The notes under the pieces: model-generated
Told to the model about the DNA's origin: nothing
The model's input: only the letters and a program-made list of their open reading frames with translations
The model's database searches: none
Part shown: positions 55,073-64,000 of the stretch, piece after piece
Layout of the letters: every line of letters starts with the position of its first letter
Numbering within the stretch: position 1 is the stretch's first letter
From: Setomelanomma holmii
Lineage: Eukaryota > Ascomycota > Dothideomycetes > Pleosporales > Phaeosphaeriaceae
DNA: 64,000 nt
Assembly (NCBI GenBank): GCA_010015745.1
Contig: ML978188.1
Coordinates: 62,001-126,000 of the forward strand
Reading direction: 5' to 3'
Translations under genes and position numbers: made by a program

Positions 55073-57238
55073 TCATCGGGAGCGAAACTCGTTCATCATC
55101 CCCTTGACCGCCTTCACAATAGCGTGCCGTCCATCCCAAACCGGATACACAATGACTGCAAACATCGCCGCGAAATGCCAGATGATTGCAACCGAAACCC
55201 ACCCGTCAAAGAATGACCTCGTGAAGATGTAGTCTTTGTACAACGGCATCGGCCACAGCACAATGGTCGTCAAGACGTTGACTACAAAGTACACGCTCGC
55301 AATCTTGAACCACATCCTTACATGCCTGAGCGTCTCCTCATCGAACGGATGCACAACCTCATCGAGCGGCATCTGCGCATTAGACACGTGGTGTATTGGT
55401 GTTCTGTGCTCACCCTTCTCGTTGGCGGCAGTGCCTTTGGGTTTGTCCAGGATCTCGTTTCCGGAGAGACTCTCGGGCGGAGAGCTTTCTCCTGAGCGTG
55501 TCTTGTCTTCAATGAGGTCGATGCGGAGAAACTCGCGCCAATCAAATTTGCTCGGCCAGATCAGAGATATGACGACGGAATATAGCGCAGGCGAGAAGAA
55601 CGATACACATGCCGCGTATAAGCCTGGGAGTTGGAGTTGCGTGGTATTGATATTGATTGAGCCACCCCAGTACCAGGATAGACTGAGCCATGTTGCCACG
55701 CCTGACGCGAGTCCCAAGACTGGGGCAAGGAAAGCAGCGAGTCGTGTCTGGCGAGACCATAGCAGCGTGAGGATGAGTGGTATGATGCCTGGGCAGGCAA
55801 TGATGGGCCGGAAATAAGTAGACCAGTTGTTCGTTGCTCCGGCGTACTCGAGCATAATGGCGAATCCGGCCATGAAGCACCCATGCACAACGACACCCCA
55901 GTGACTAACGGAGAGGGTCTTGCGATCACTTGCTCTGGGATTGATATATGTGCGGAAGAAGTCGAGCGAGATGATACTGCTGACGGCAATCACCGAAGAA
56001 GACACAGTACTCGTGATTGCCATGAAGACAAGAACAAGGAGGCCAGTTGTGGCGCCATGGCCCAAGAGGGATCGCAAAACGTAGGGCATGACCATGCCTG
56101 AGTTGACTTGGGTCAAGGTGAGCGTATTGGGGTAGTCGAACCACACGGGTGTGTGCTCAATTGCGCGGGCGCTGAGACCAATAATAGTTCCGGTGCACCA
56201 GGGTACTGCCAGGATGACGACGGAGACCAGCATGTAACTCGGCACAGTCGACTTGACATCTGAAGCGAAGGACTTTTGCCAGAAGGCTGTATCCATGAGT
56301 ACGAGCGCGAGGTTGCCAAACTTCAAGACCAAGCCAAACAAAACAGCTGCAAGATCATCAGTATGAAACCCATTTGAGGTAGGAGCGCACTCACAGCTTT
56401 TGGATTTCAACGTCAGAAGTGAGCCTTCGTAGTTGCCTGGGATATAGTCATCCCCTGCTTTGACTTTCTCGTATAGGCCAGAGACACCACCAATGTGCTT
56501 GTTGGTGAGTACCGCCAATGAGAAGTAAATCAACAGAATCAGCGCTACAAGTGTGTGTAGGAAGTCGGTAAGGAAAGTGGCCTTCAATCCACCCATGACC
56601 GTGTATATGACCACTGCAGAATGTTTAGCCCATTGCACTCAAATTTGGGAAATCAACTTACCTCCTGCAGGGATGAGGATGCAAGCTGCTACCACGTGCA
56701 TCCCAGTCATGCCAGTGACCAGTTGAGCACCAGCCAAGATCATACTGCCGCAGCCGAAAATGTTGTTGATCAGGTTGAGCAAGATAAATAGCCAGTGCAC
56801 ATATTTGCCGTATCGAATTTTCATGATCTCGAGAGAGGTATGCGCATATGGTACTCTCAGTTTCGCGACGATGCCGAGCACAGCCATCAACGCGATTTGG
56901 AAGGACAGACCACTGGCCCACCAGACGGGCAGTGCGATGCCCCATTTGTAAGTGTATGCTGCTGCGAAGACACTTTCGTTGATCCACATCCTAGGGCGGT
57001 CAGTCCATGCTGAAGGAGGTCGATGTATTCTGACTGACCAACTTGAGAACACAGCGGAGGCCGTCAATCCCGTCCCAACGGATCTATTGGCGACCATGAA
57101 CATCTCGGACTCGTCGCTGTCTTCCGAGAGATACCGTTTCTGGATTTTCACGGCAGCGACAATGATCATACAGAAGAGTACCGATAGACCAATGATGATG
57201 CCGTAGCCCTCAGCCTGGGTCAGTAGCTGGATAGCCAT
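55073..57238 (-). CDS. DUR3: Urea active transporter Dur3 (sodium:solute symporter family)
   Basis: Four exons (57238-57039, 56990-56662, 56613-56395, 56346-55073) encode 673 aa with about 14-15 hydrophobic helices. Landmarks are GYGIIIGLSVLFCMIIVAAV, the SSW-MWINESVFAAAYTYKWGI junction across intron 1, GMTGMHVVAACILIPAGVVI, YTVMGGLKATFLTDFLHTLV, and MAITSTVSSSVIAVSSIISL. Dur3 imports urea, and often polyamines, with protons; in yeast and Aspergillus it is controlled by nitrogen repression. The 48-bp intron 3 (56394-56347) is in frame without stops and could be missed. An in-frame ATG at 57424 would add 62 residues unlike the family, so I prefer 57238. The last 110 residues form an acidic loop and two more helices. 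Confidence 0.92.
56347..56394 (-). other. In-frame 48-bp intron inside DUR3
   Basis: It has GTGAGT at the donor, CTGAT as a branch-like site and TTGCAG at the acceptor. Splicing joins LTLKSKS to VLFGLVLKF, as in other Dur3 proteins. Left in, it would add 16 residues between two helices. Confidence 0.75.
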
Positions 57239-57779
57239 CTTGACGTTTCCGAAACGCAAACTGTGGCGTTTACTTGGAAAATGAGGCAAGAATCTCGTGA
57301 AGCGACAAACGCAGAGCAAGAATTGACAAGCAAATCTTGGGTACTTAGCATCTCGGCAACGATTGACAGCAAAAATGCTAGGATGTATAGCCGTTGACGT
57401 GCAGACCCACGCACATGGTATCATCCAGTAATTGCGCCGAAGATCGCTGTTATCAACACGTGGGGCTCATTCTGTCTTTTAGAGCATTGAACTCTGATAG
57501 GATCGTAATAAGCCCTAAAAACGGCCCAGAGAGCTCAACGATGGTAGATTGTGATGTCTACCATGAGCTAGCGGAATTGCGCTATGCGTGTGGGTCAGCA
57601 CGTCAGACTTCAGCCTATCAACATCAGTCCTTTTCTCGATACCCTGAACATTGATAGGAATCCGAGAACCGCGTTCGGTGAGTACGTCAGTTGAGGCAAA
57701 CCTTTTCGTGCGCGGTCTAATCTGGGTAGTACATGTACTCTTCCTGTAACCCGTCTTCGTCAGACACCATGTCCGACCC
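57239..57779. other. Intergenic, DUR3 promoter
   Basis: No gene is supported. It holds the promoter of DUR3 and the 3' end of the SnoaL-like gene. Confidence 0.45.
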
Positions 57780-58322
57780 TCACTTGGCCTGCGAACCCGT
57801 ATCCTACCAACTCATCAGCATTCATATCTACTTCAAGCACCCTTCCCTCTGGAATACACAATCACTTACCAAATAGACCTGATAAAAATCCATCTTAACC
57901 TTCCCATCAACCTTAACCAAATGCGCCCTCGCAGCCCAATCCAGCCCGCTCTCACCCCCACTCTTCAACCCATACTTGACCGTCCCATACAACATCACCT
58001 CATCCGAGTAGCTTCCAAACGGGAAGATCTTGATTGGCTTGTGCGATCGCGAGGATACCTTTTCCCACATGGATTTGCGCAGGGCTAAGATTTCTTCTTT
58101 GTGTTAGAAATGTTGTGGTGATGGCTGGTGGGGGCGGGACGAACCGTCTGAACCTTTGACGGTTTTCGATGCCATGATCAATGTCGCATCGTCTGTGAAA
58201 TATTTCACATAGTGCTCGTGGGCGTCGGGCGTGTCGGAGGTGGCGTAGAAGTCTTCGAAGAAGGATTTGAAGTCTGGATCGAGGTCGAGTTTGGGGTATT
58301 CGGATGCGTAAGGGCGACTCAT
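57780..58322 (-). CDS. SnoaL/NTF2-like fold small protein
   Basis: Exons 58322-58145 and 58096-57870 give 135 residues; a third exon ending at 57780 (acceptor TTCGCAG, coding AK and stop) is a guess. The sequence MSRPYASEYPKLDLDPDFKS, FFEDFYATSDTPDAHEHYVK, YFTDDATLIMASKTVKGSD then EEILALRKSMWEKV matches the SnoaL-like cone fold of fungal proteins (F-F-x-F-Y start, DDA strand, R-x-x-M-W helix). The C-terminal strand ends KVDGKVKMDFYQVYL. Members often act as small enzymes in secondary metabolism or have unknown roles. No catalytic residue can be assigned from sequence alone. Confidence 0.82.
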
Positions 58323-58718
58323 TTTGGGGAAGCTTGCAATTGATGGAATCGTAGTATGTGAGGCACTGTAGCTGAAATTAGAGATATTTTTGTTTCGTCA
58401 AGCATGCTGCTGGTTACGAGAACTGACGTAGCGCAACGGTATCGGATGCGGGAAGCGCTAGTGTGGGAAAGATGGTTTGATACGGGGAAAACTCGGGCTT
58501 GAACGGCAACATTTTTGGGCCAGCGTTTTGAGGACTTATGAGTTACAGGAATGATCATATTTCTTTCGTGATACATTTCTTCAGTCACTGAACTCGTAGC
58601 TGCAGCAAGTCCGACCGTGTGAGGCAGGCCATTATACTGCTCAACGCCCCGTAGTGCGAATCTTCTGTGGAATACTACCGAATAATTCGGATGACCCCTT
58701 TTACCATATCACTAGACC
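58323..58718. other. Intergenic, no gene seen
   Basis: A 396-bp gap upstream of the SnoaL-like gene and downstream of TPT1. A short minus-strand frame has no recognisable content. Confidence 0.45.
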
Positions 58719-59832
58719 TCATGCATCAGCAAGCAAATCTCTCGAATCATCATTCACCCTCGCCTTTCCACCCCCGCGTCCACCACCTCTTCCCCCCCTC
58801 CCACCACCTCGACCGCCCCTCTTGCCCCTCCCAATATCACCAACCTCCTTCTCCCATCCCTCAACGTCAACAACCACACCGTCCGGCAGCTTCCCGTCAT
58901 TCATCAACACGCCACCACCCTGTTTTCTGCTCTCCACACGCTTGAAAAATTCGTGGCTCAGAAAGCCTTGCTCATTACCCTTCGTCAAGATCACACCGTT
59001 CTCAGAGACATAGAACTTGACTCCAGCCGCAAGCGCAGCTTGTATGTCCACATATATCAATATCGTGCTGTTTTTACGCATACCTGAGATCACAGGTGCG
59101 GCTTCTTTTTCCTCGGTTGATGCTGTATCTGCGGCGAGAGACTTAAATCTTGCAGGCAAACCAGACGCGAAGTGAATATGGTTTCGTCCCATTTTCCTGA
59201 GCCCGCCGCTTTTCAGGATCAAGTTCCATGCGCGCTCGTCAGTTCCGTGGACCACTGTGCTGGGCACGTTGCCGGCTTCCGTCGTGATGGGAGTAAGTAG
59301 GCCATCAACATCAACATTGATGGAATGACCTTGGTTCGCACGAATGAGGTAGTCTGCAGCGTTATCGGAGTCCGTGAGCTGTTCATATACGATAGTTTCT
59401 TGGGGTGTCGATAAATCTGTGGGTTCTGATAGCGATAAGGCGAGGATCATGGAGAAGCGCTGTTTGTCGTTGTTTTTGACTACGTCAAGGAGTTCCGGGA
59501 AGGTGATCTGTAGGGACTTGAGGGCGCGGGTGTTGAGCTAGGCGATGTCAGCAAGTGCTCTCCAAAGATCAAATGAAATTTTCGTTCGGGAAGTAACCCA
59601 AGGATGCAACTTTGGATATGCAATGCTCCAAAAATTATATACTCGTCGAATGTGTGATCTTGCAGCACAAACTTACCGCATCCTGCACATTAACGTATCC
59701 ACCTTTCCCCAACTTCAACCCCTCAGAGCTCGCGCCATGCCTCAACAGCCAACTTATCTTCCTCGACACCTGAACTTCTCTTGGCTGATTGGCTGGGTTG
59801 CGACTACCGCCGCCGCGACCGCCTCGTGCCAT
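58719..59832 (-). CDS. TPT1: tRNA 2'-phosphotransferase Tpt1
   Basis: Two exons (59832-59677 and 59537-58719) encode 324 aa. After MARGGRGGGSRNPANQPREV the KptA fold starts with QVSRKISWLLRHGASSEGLK, including the Arg-His of the catalytic core. It continues ALKSLQITFPELLDVVKNND, IRANQGHSINVDVDGLLTPI, VVHGTDERAWNLILKSGGLR, KMGRNHIHFASGLP and FYVSENGVILTKGNEQGFL. Tpt1 transfers the splice-junction 2'-phosphate of tRNA to NAD+, the last step of tRNA splicing. The C-terminal tail is very Arg/Gly-rich (RGGRGGGRGGRGGGRGGG), and the N-terminus also has RGG, which is unusual for Tpt1. The start is ATG 59832; the longer frame upstream lacks an ATG. Confidence 0.94.
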
Positions 59833-60273
59833 CTCTTTCAGGGCTCGCTTGCAAAACTGGTTTGCAATTTTCCGGGTGTCAATGTAGTTGAAGGCTCGAG
59901 AATTGCAGAGGATCAAGCTGAGCACTCGTGTGATGATCAGAATTAGTGACGCAAAAATGAGTCAATTGTTATGTGTGAGAGTAGAAGGGCGGTTGTGGCA
60001 GGCACCGAAAGAGTAAGGGCAATTATGCGGGTGTGGCGGGGCTGAGACAGCCAATCAGAGTAGAATGCGCCACAGGTATAGCCACACGAAAGCACGAATG
60101 CTCTCGTTGGGGACATAGCTCCTGCGCATGAGGTGTCGACGACTTTCCCGAGATCAATTTTTTAATCGATAATCATTAGTCAAGCGTGAAATGAGACAGC
60201 AGATTGTGGCGTTATAAAAACAGTGAATTCGCTGAACAAGTTGATAACCTCTCCCACCACTTTATCAGTAGCC
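59833..60273. other. Intergenic, promoter of TPT1 and 3' end of the P450 gene
   Basis: No gene is supported in this 441-bp gap. Confidence 0.45.
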
Positions 60274-61957
60274 CTATGACTTTTCAACCCTTGGCCTGAA
60301 CCTCGTCATAAAATCCTTCTGCCCCACAAACCACGCATTACGCGTCTTCCACTCCCGTCCTGGCGTCTCCAACTCCACCTCGAACCTCCGCAAGAAACTC
60401 GGCACCAACTTGTATATCTCCAACAAGCTAATATTCTTGCCAATACAAGTTCTCGCACCTGCGCCAAATTGTAGCATAGTGCCCTTCATCTCCTTCAATT
60501 TCTCAGGCGAGGCTTCGATCCAGCGCTCAGGTCGGAACACATCAATGTCGACACCGAAGACCTCGGGTCGCCGGTGCACGACCCACGCGTTGCAACCGAC
60601 GATTGTGCCGCCGGGCACGAAGGTATCGACGATGTGCATGCCTTGCGGAGGTACGACGCGTTCGAGAATGAGGCCTGGTGCGGGATGAAGACGGAAAGAC
60701 TCTTGAACCACTGCATCGAGGTAAGGGAGCTTTTGTGCCTCAGGCCAGGATACGGTGCGGTCGGGACGAGACTCGATGGATCCATTTGCGACGGCTTCGT
60801 CAAGCTCTTGCATCAATTTCGCGTAGACGCGGGGGTGTTTGACTAGGAAGTAAAACACTGCTGAGAGCGAGATTGCGGTCGTTTCTGAGCCTGCAAAGAC
60901 CATGGATGTGCATGTTGATAAGATACGATTGTCATCCATGAAGGGGTGGTCGTGGCTTGCCTGGGCAAATTTGGAGAGGAGATCGATGCCGCGGGGATTG
61001 GCTTTCTCGTCGTCAGAGAGACCGAAGCGTTTGATCTTGTCGACTTGGCCCGCGCGCTCATTCGAACGGTTTAGAGCGAAGAGCGTCACGGGGTGGATGC
61101 TTTTGTCGAGACCGATGCGTTGAGCGAATAGAGTGATAGGGTTCTTCCAGAGGAGACGATCTAGGATGGGCATTTGGCCGACCTGCAATAACTTCAGACA
61201 GGCTTCTTCAAGATGGAAGTCTATAAGAACTTACCGGCGCGACATAATCGAAGAATTTCCCGAGGAATCCAATGATGTTGTCCACGTCCCTGTTTCCCTC
61301 TACGAATCCCAGTCTCTTACTCCACGTCAAATCGCCAATGACATCGAAGGCGAAGAATTGTAGCCATTGGCTGAAGTTGCAGCTTTTTCCTGTGTTCGCA
61401 AACGTTTCTTCCGTTTTGTCGAGCCAGTATGTCAGTGTCGAGCTAACGAGAGGTTCGTAGTTGACAAGCGAGCTCATAGCGAACGCATTGTTGACACATC
61501 GTCTGTACTTGGCGTGGAAGTCTTCGTCGGTGGTGGAGAAGAGGGACAGAAGCGCTTTGCCTTTGGAGACTGCACCTTGTACGGGGTAGAAATCAGACTG
61601 GCATCATGTGAGCTCCTACTTGTAGGTGTTCATGGCATAGTGGTAACATACCTTATATACGCCCTTGTTCAGGCCATAAATGGCCTTGATTGCCCTCGGG
61701 TCCGCGAAGCTCAGAACATTTGGTCCTAATCGCACGATGTCCCCCTGCTCTCTGTGCAATGCGATTGTAGTCCATTGGTGATTTCTCTTGCTGACGTCCC
61801 ATAACCGCCACCAGTTGCTGTAGCCAGCTGCCCAATGACCAGGGTATTTATTCAGCCCTTTCCAGTATTTGTTGTTGAGCAAGAATGCAGCAACGAGTGA
61901 GACTGTCACAAAAGGCCAGTATCGCACCAGAATCGGAAGGATCTCGTTGGCGAGCAT
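60274..61957 (-). CDS. Cytochrome P450 monooxygenase
   Basis: Three exons (61957-61652, 61597-61235, 61182-60274) encode 525 aa. An N-terminal membrane anchor (ILVRYWPFVTVSLVAAFLL) precedes the P450 fold. The I-helix motif is MVFAGSETTAISL, the K-helix ExxR is VVQESFRLHPAPG, the PERF-type motif is FRPERWIEAS, and the haem-binding loop is FGAGARTCIGKNI with its Cys ligand. The sequence resembles the pisatin demethylase/benzoate-type group of fungal P450s (SDFYPVQGAVSKGKALLSLF, SKRLGFVEGNRDVDNIIGFL). The substrate is not predictable. ATG 61957 (MLANEILP) was used, because the longer frame begins at a non-ATG codon. Confidence 0.93.
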
Positions 61958-64000
61958 GATGCCAAAGTGCGGTCCAATCAGCAGTATCGATCGATCCAGT
62001 ATCCAGGTGTTGATAAAGAGGGTAGGCAACCAGAACTATGCAACATATTTGAGGCTGCTGGGCGCATCATATATTGCAGCTGAGGCGATAGGACTGTCCC
62101 TGGCTTCCCGTATCAATCAAACCGTTTTCGTCTGGTCTCGGCGTCGGCATCGTGCGTGTGTCGTGTCGCGCACGAATGTGTGTGTCGGCAGTTGTACTTT
62201 GAGGTCCTCGAGGTGACACGGTGCGTCGGTGGCTTCGATGCGCGATTGGGAGATCGCGGGGACTCTGCTCCGGGGAGTGGGGTAAATTTCGTCAATCACC
62301 CATCTTCCAGTTCAACGGTGCTCATCGTGAACATTTCGCCTCACGACTCAGCTTAACGCTGCAAGTAATCTACGTCACCTTTCCTCATTGGTCAAATCAT
62401 CAATTTCGAGGTTGCCAGGATCGCTGTACCAAAAACACATCTCATACTGCCTCATGTTCCCTCCACGTCCCGAGGAAAGGCGCTCACTGGAATGCACTGC
62501 TATTTCGAACTGCCGTTGGACAGCTAGTCTGCGCGTGAGGCCGATAGCGAGATACTGTGAGGCTTGGACATGGTCGGCAGTTGTGATTTTGACAAAGAGG
62601 TGCAATTGCCGATATCAGTCTGGGCTCGAGCGGTCCGACTCAGTCTCCGGGCTTTCCGTGTTGAGGACTGACTCATGTGGCTCGTTTCGAGGGTCACTCC
62701 AGAGCTTCTCCAACAAGCTCAATCAGCCTCAAGGACACAATTTAGAGAGATTATGTGCGTGATTAAGTAACGTTTCAGGTGAATACAGGAGCGTAAGTAG
62801 GCAATGATGCTCCAAGTCTCACCGTTGGTAGGTCACTAGGCGAGGCTTCAGCGAACAGACCTCGGGATCTGGCAAGTAGTAAATACAACATGCAGAAGAA
62901 CCTCATTCCAGGCTGCAACGGTCGAGTGCAATGCTCTTCGAGATCAACGTCCTTCGTGTCCGTTGGTCTTCAATACGAAGGCACTCCTTCCTGGGTAATC
63001 TGCAACAACATCTGGCTTGTATGCCAGGACTGCACACCAGACCTTTGTCTGAATACTCCATTGGCCGCCAGAGGCAAGAATATCAAGGCACGTATTGTCG
63101 CCATGTATGACAGATGGATGCAGACCATTCATACAGAACCCTACCGCTCCCGCATCTTAGCAAGCAGCTTGATTTCACTGCCCACAACCTTCAAAGTCAG
63201 CATCAACTGCTCTCCATATTAACTATGTAGCTGCGCCTTTAGATTTTTCTCTCAACATATATACCAAGAAGCAAAGGCGCGTCTGTACTCAACGAGCACA
63301 CGCACCGCCTAGGACTTGCGCCCCATGGAAGTGTTGTGATGCAGCTTATCAGTTCGCGATTGGGAGACGATCCGCTCGTTCGAAGTTTATATGATGTTCT
63401 ATCGCAAAGCACGAGCAGAAGTATGCAGTGACAGCACATAGACCGTTATAGCTCGAGGCATAGCTAGATGCAAGTTGCGCACTGGTATAGCTGACCATTT
63501 TGCGAAGCTTGAAGATTTTCATAGCTAGTGTCCGGCATTTGTGCAAGAAAGGGTTCGTAGGGCAAGATTCATACGTGCTTCAAGACGTGCGAAACTTTGT
63601 AGGAAAGTGCAGAGTCAAAGCCACGGTGACCATACATCTCCCAGCACAGCCTGAACGCGACAGGAACATGACAGAAGCGATTTTTTGTTACTTGAACCAC
63701 GAAATCGCCACAAGGCCGACGAAGAACTACAAGCAAGTGCTGCGTCGCACTCAGGGGGAGATGAGCTCGAGTGCAAGTATGTTGCTCTCCATCATCTCGG
63801 TCCTTCGACGCCATATCCGACCGAGACTGAATAGCAAAGAAGGTGGAAATAATGATATCTCCAAGAAGTGAGGCATATGCCGGCGCTGATCTCCCACTAC
63901 GGGAAGTTGGCTGATCGTTCGGCTTGAGTTGCCAGACACTTAGGCGCTGTCTCGGTCGTTGCTTTTCAGGCCGCCTAGTCGCTCTCGAAACGGTGGTCGT
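61958..64000. other. Terminal 2 kb without a confident gene
   Basis: Short frames only. A minus-strand frame at 62375-62605 (LAIGLTRRLAVQRQFEIAVH) is protein-like but has no ATG or partner exon. The plus-strand ATG frame at 62890-63222 is listed separately. Confidence 0.4.
62890..63222 (+). CDS. Unrecognised 110-residue open frame
   Basis: It starts at ATG 62890 and encodes MQKNLIPGCNGRVQCSSRST and more, with seven or eight Cys residues and no signal peptide. No domain is recognised. It may be chance; its only support is length and a Cys-rich middle (VICNNIWLVCQDCTPDLCL). Confidence 0.2.
   Translation: MQKNLIPGCNGRVQCSSRSTSFVSVGLQYEGTPSWVICNNIWLVCQDCTPDLCLNTPLAARGKNIKARIVAMYDRWMQTIHTEPYRSRILASSLISLPTTFKVSINCSPY

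Noticed and set aside
1..64000. Stop-codon reassignment (UAG or UAA read as an amino acid) as an explanation for internal stops
   Set aside because: Several intact genes end in TAG or TAA at the family-typical position (for example the AKR6 gene at 15275 and the Mim2-like gene), and the internal stops would need to mean Gln in one gene and Trp in another.
1..64000. Transposons, retroelements or CRISPR arrays
   Set aside because: No reverse transcriptase, transposase, integrase, terminal repeats or spaced direct repeats were seen. The only repeats are the short tandem duplications and gene duplicates listed.

Overview
This is nuclear DNA from a filamentous ascomycete, most likely a Dothideomycete (class is an inference). 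Genes carry short GT-AG introns of about 45-130 bp, are not in operons, lie on both strands, and include fungal-only families: HET, Zn2Cys6, fungal N-terminal domain with SH3, DUF7726, AIM24, and a BTB-like family. No tRNA, rRNA, CRISPR array or intact transposon was seen. Coordinates of spliced genes were worked out by hand from reading frames and splice consensus, and nearly every model closes on a multiple of three.

Layout. 1.4-7.8 kb: arrestin-like protein, a HET-domain gene broken by four stops, and the parvulin Pin4. 8.5-15.3 kb: Hos4-like ankyrin protein, polyprenol reductase (Dfg10), and a potassium-channel-beta-type aldo-keto reductase. 15.4-23.7 kb: Ku80, an NBR1-type autophagy receptor, and nucleolar Nop13. 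24-30 kb: a decayed stretch with an aspartic protease carrying two amber codons, a Zn2Cys6 factor with a large internal deletion, and a rhodopsin-like membrane protein with two stops. 31-39.3 kb: DUF7726 protein, Mim2-like protein, eIF2 beta, a fungal N-terminal/SH3 protein with a one-base frameshift, and AIM24. 39.7-43.3 kb: two related decayed genes of unknown family and a small secreted protein with three tandem repeats. 44.6-47.3 kb: a four-repeat SMP-domain protein and an AKR9-type reductase. 47.5-52.5 kb: a local expansion of a BTB-like family (one intact copy, two broken copies, two relics). 53-62 kb: SMI1/KNR4 protein, Dur3 urea transporter, SnoaL-like protein, tRNA 2'-phosphotransferase Tpt1, and a cytochrome P450. 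The last 2 kb hold nothing I can support.

Housekeeping genes (Ku80, eIF2 beta, Tpt1, Pin4, Nop13, Hos4, Dfg10, NBR1) alternate with accessory, fast-decaying genes. Most premature stops in the accessory genes are TAA or TAG and are one C-to-T change in a CpA context away from the expected codon, which looks like mild repeat-induced point mutation (RIP). The most unusual case is the aspartic protease: its only lesions are two TAG codons, exactly at the two expected tryptophans next to the active-site DTGSSDL motif. RIP decay fits, and so does A-to-I mRNA editing of UAG to UGG.
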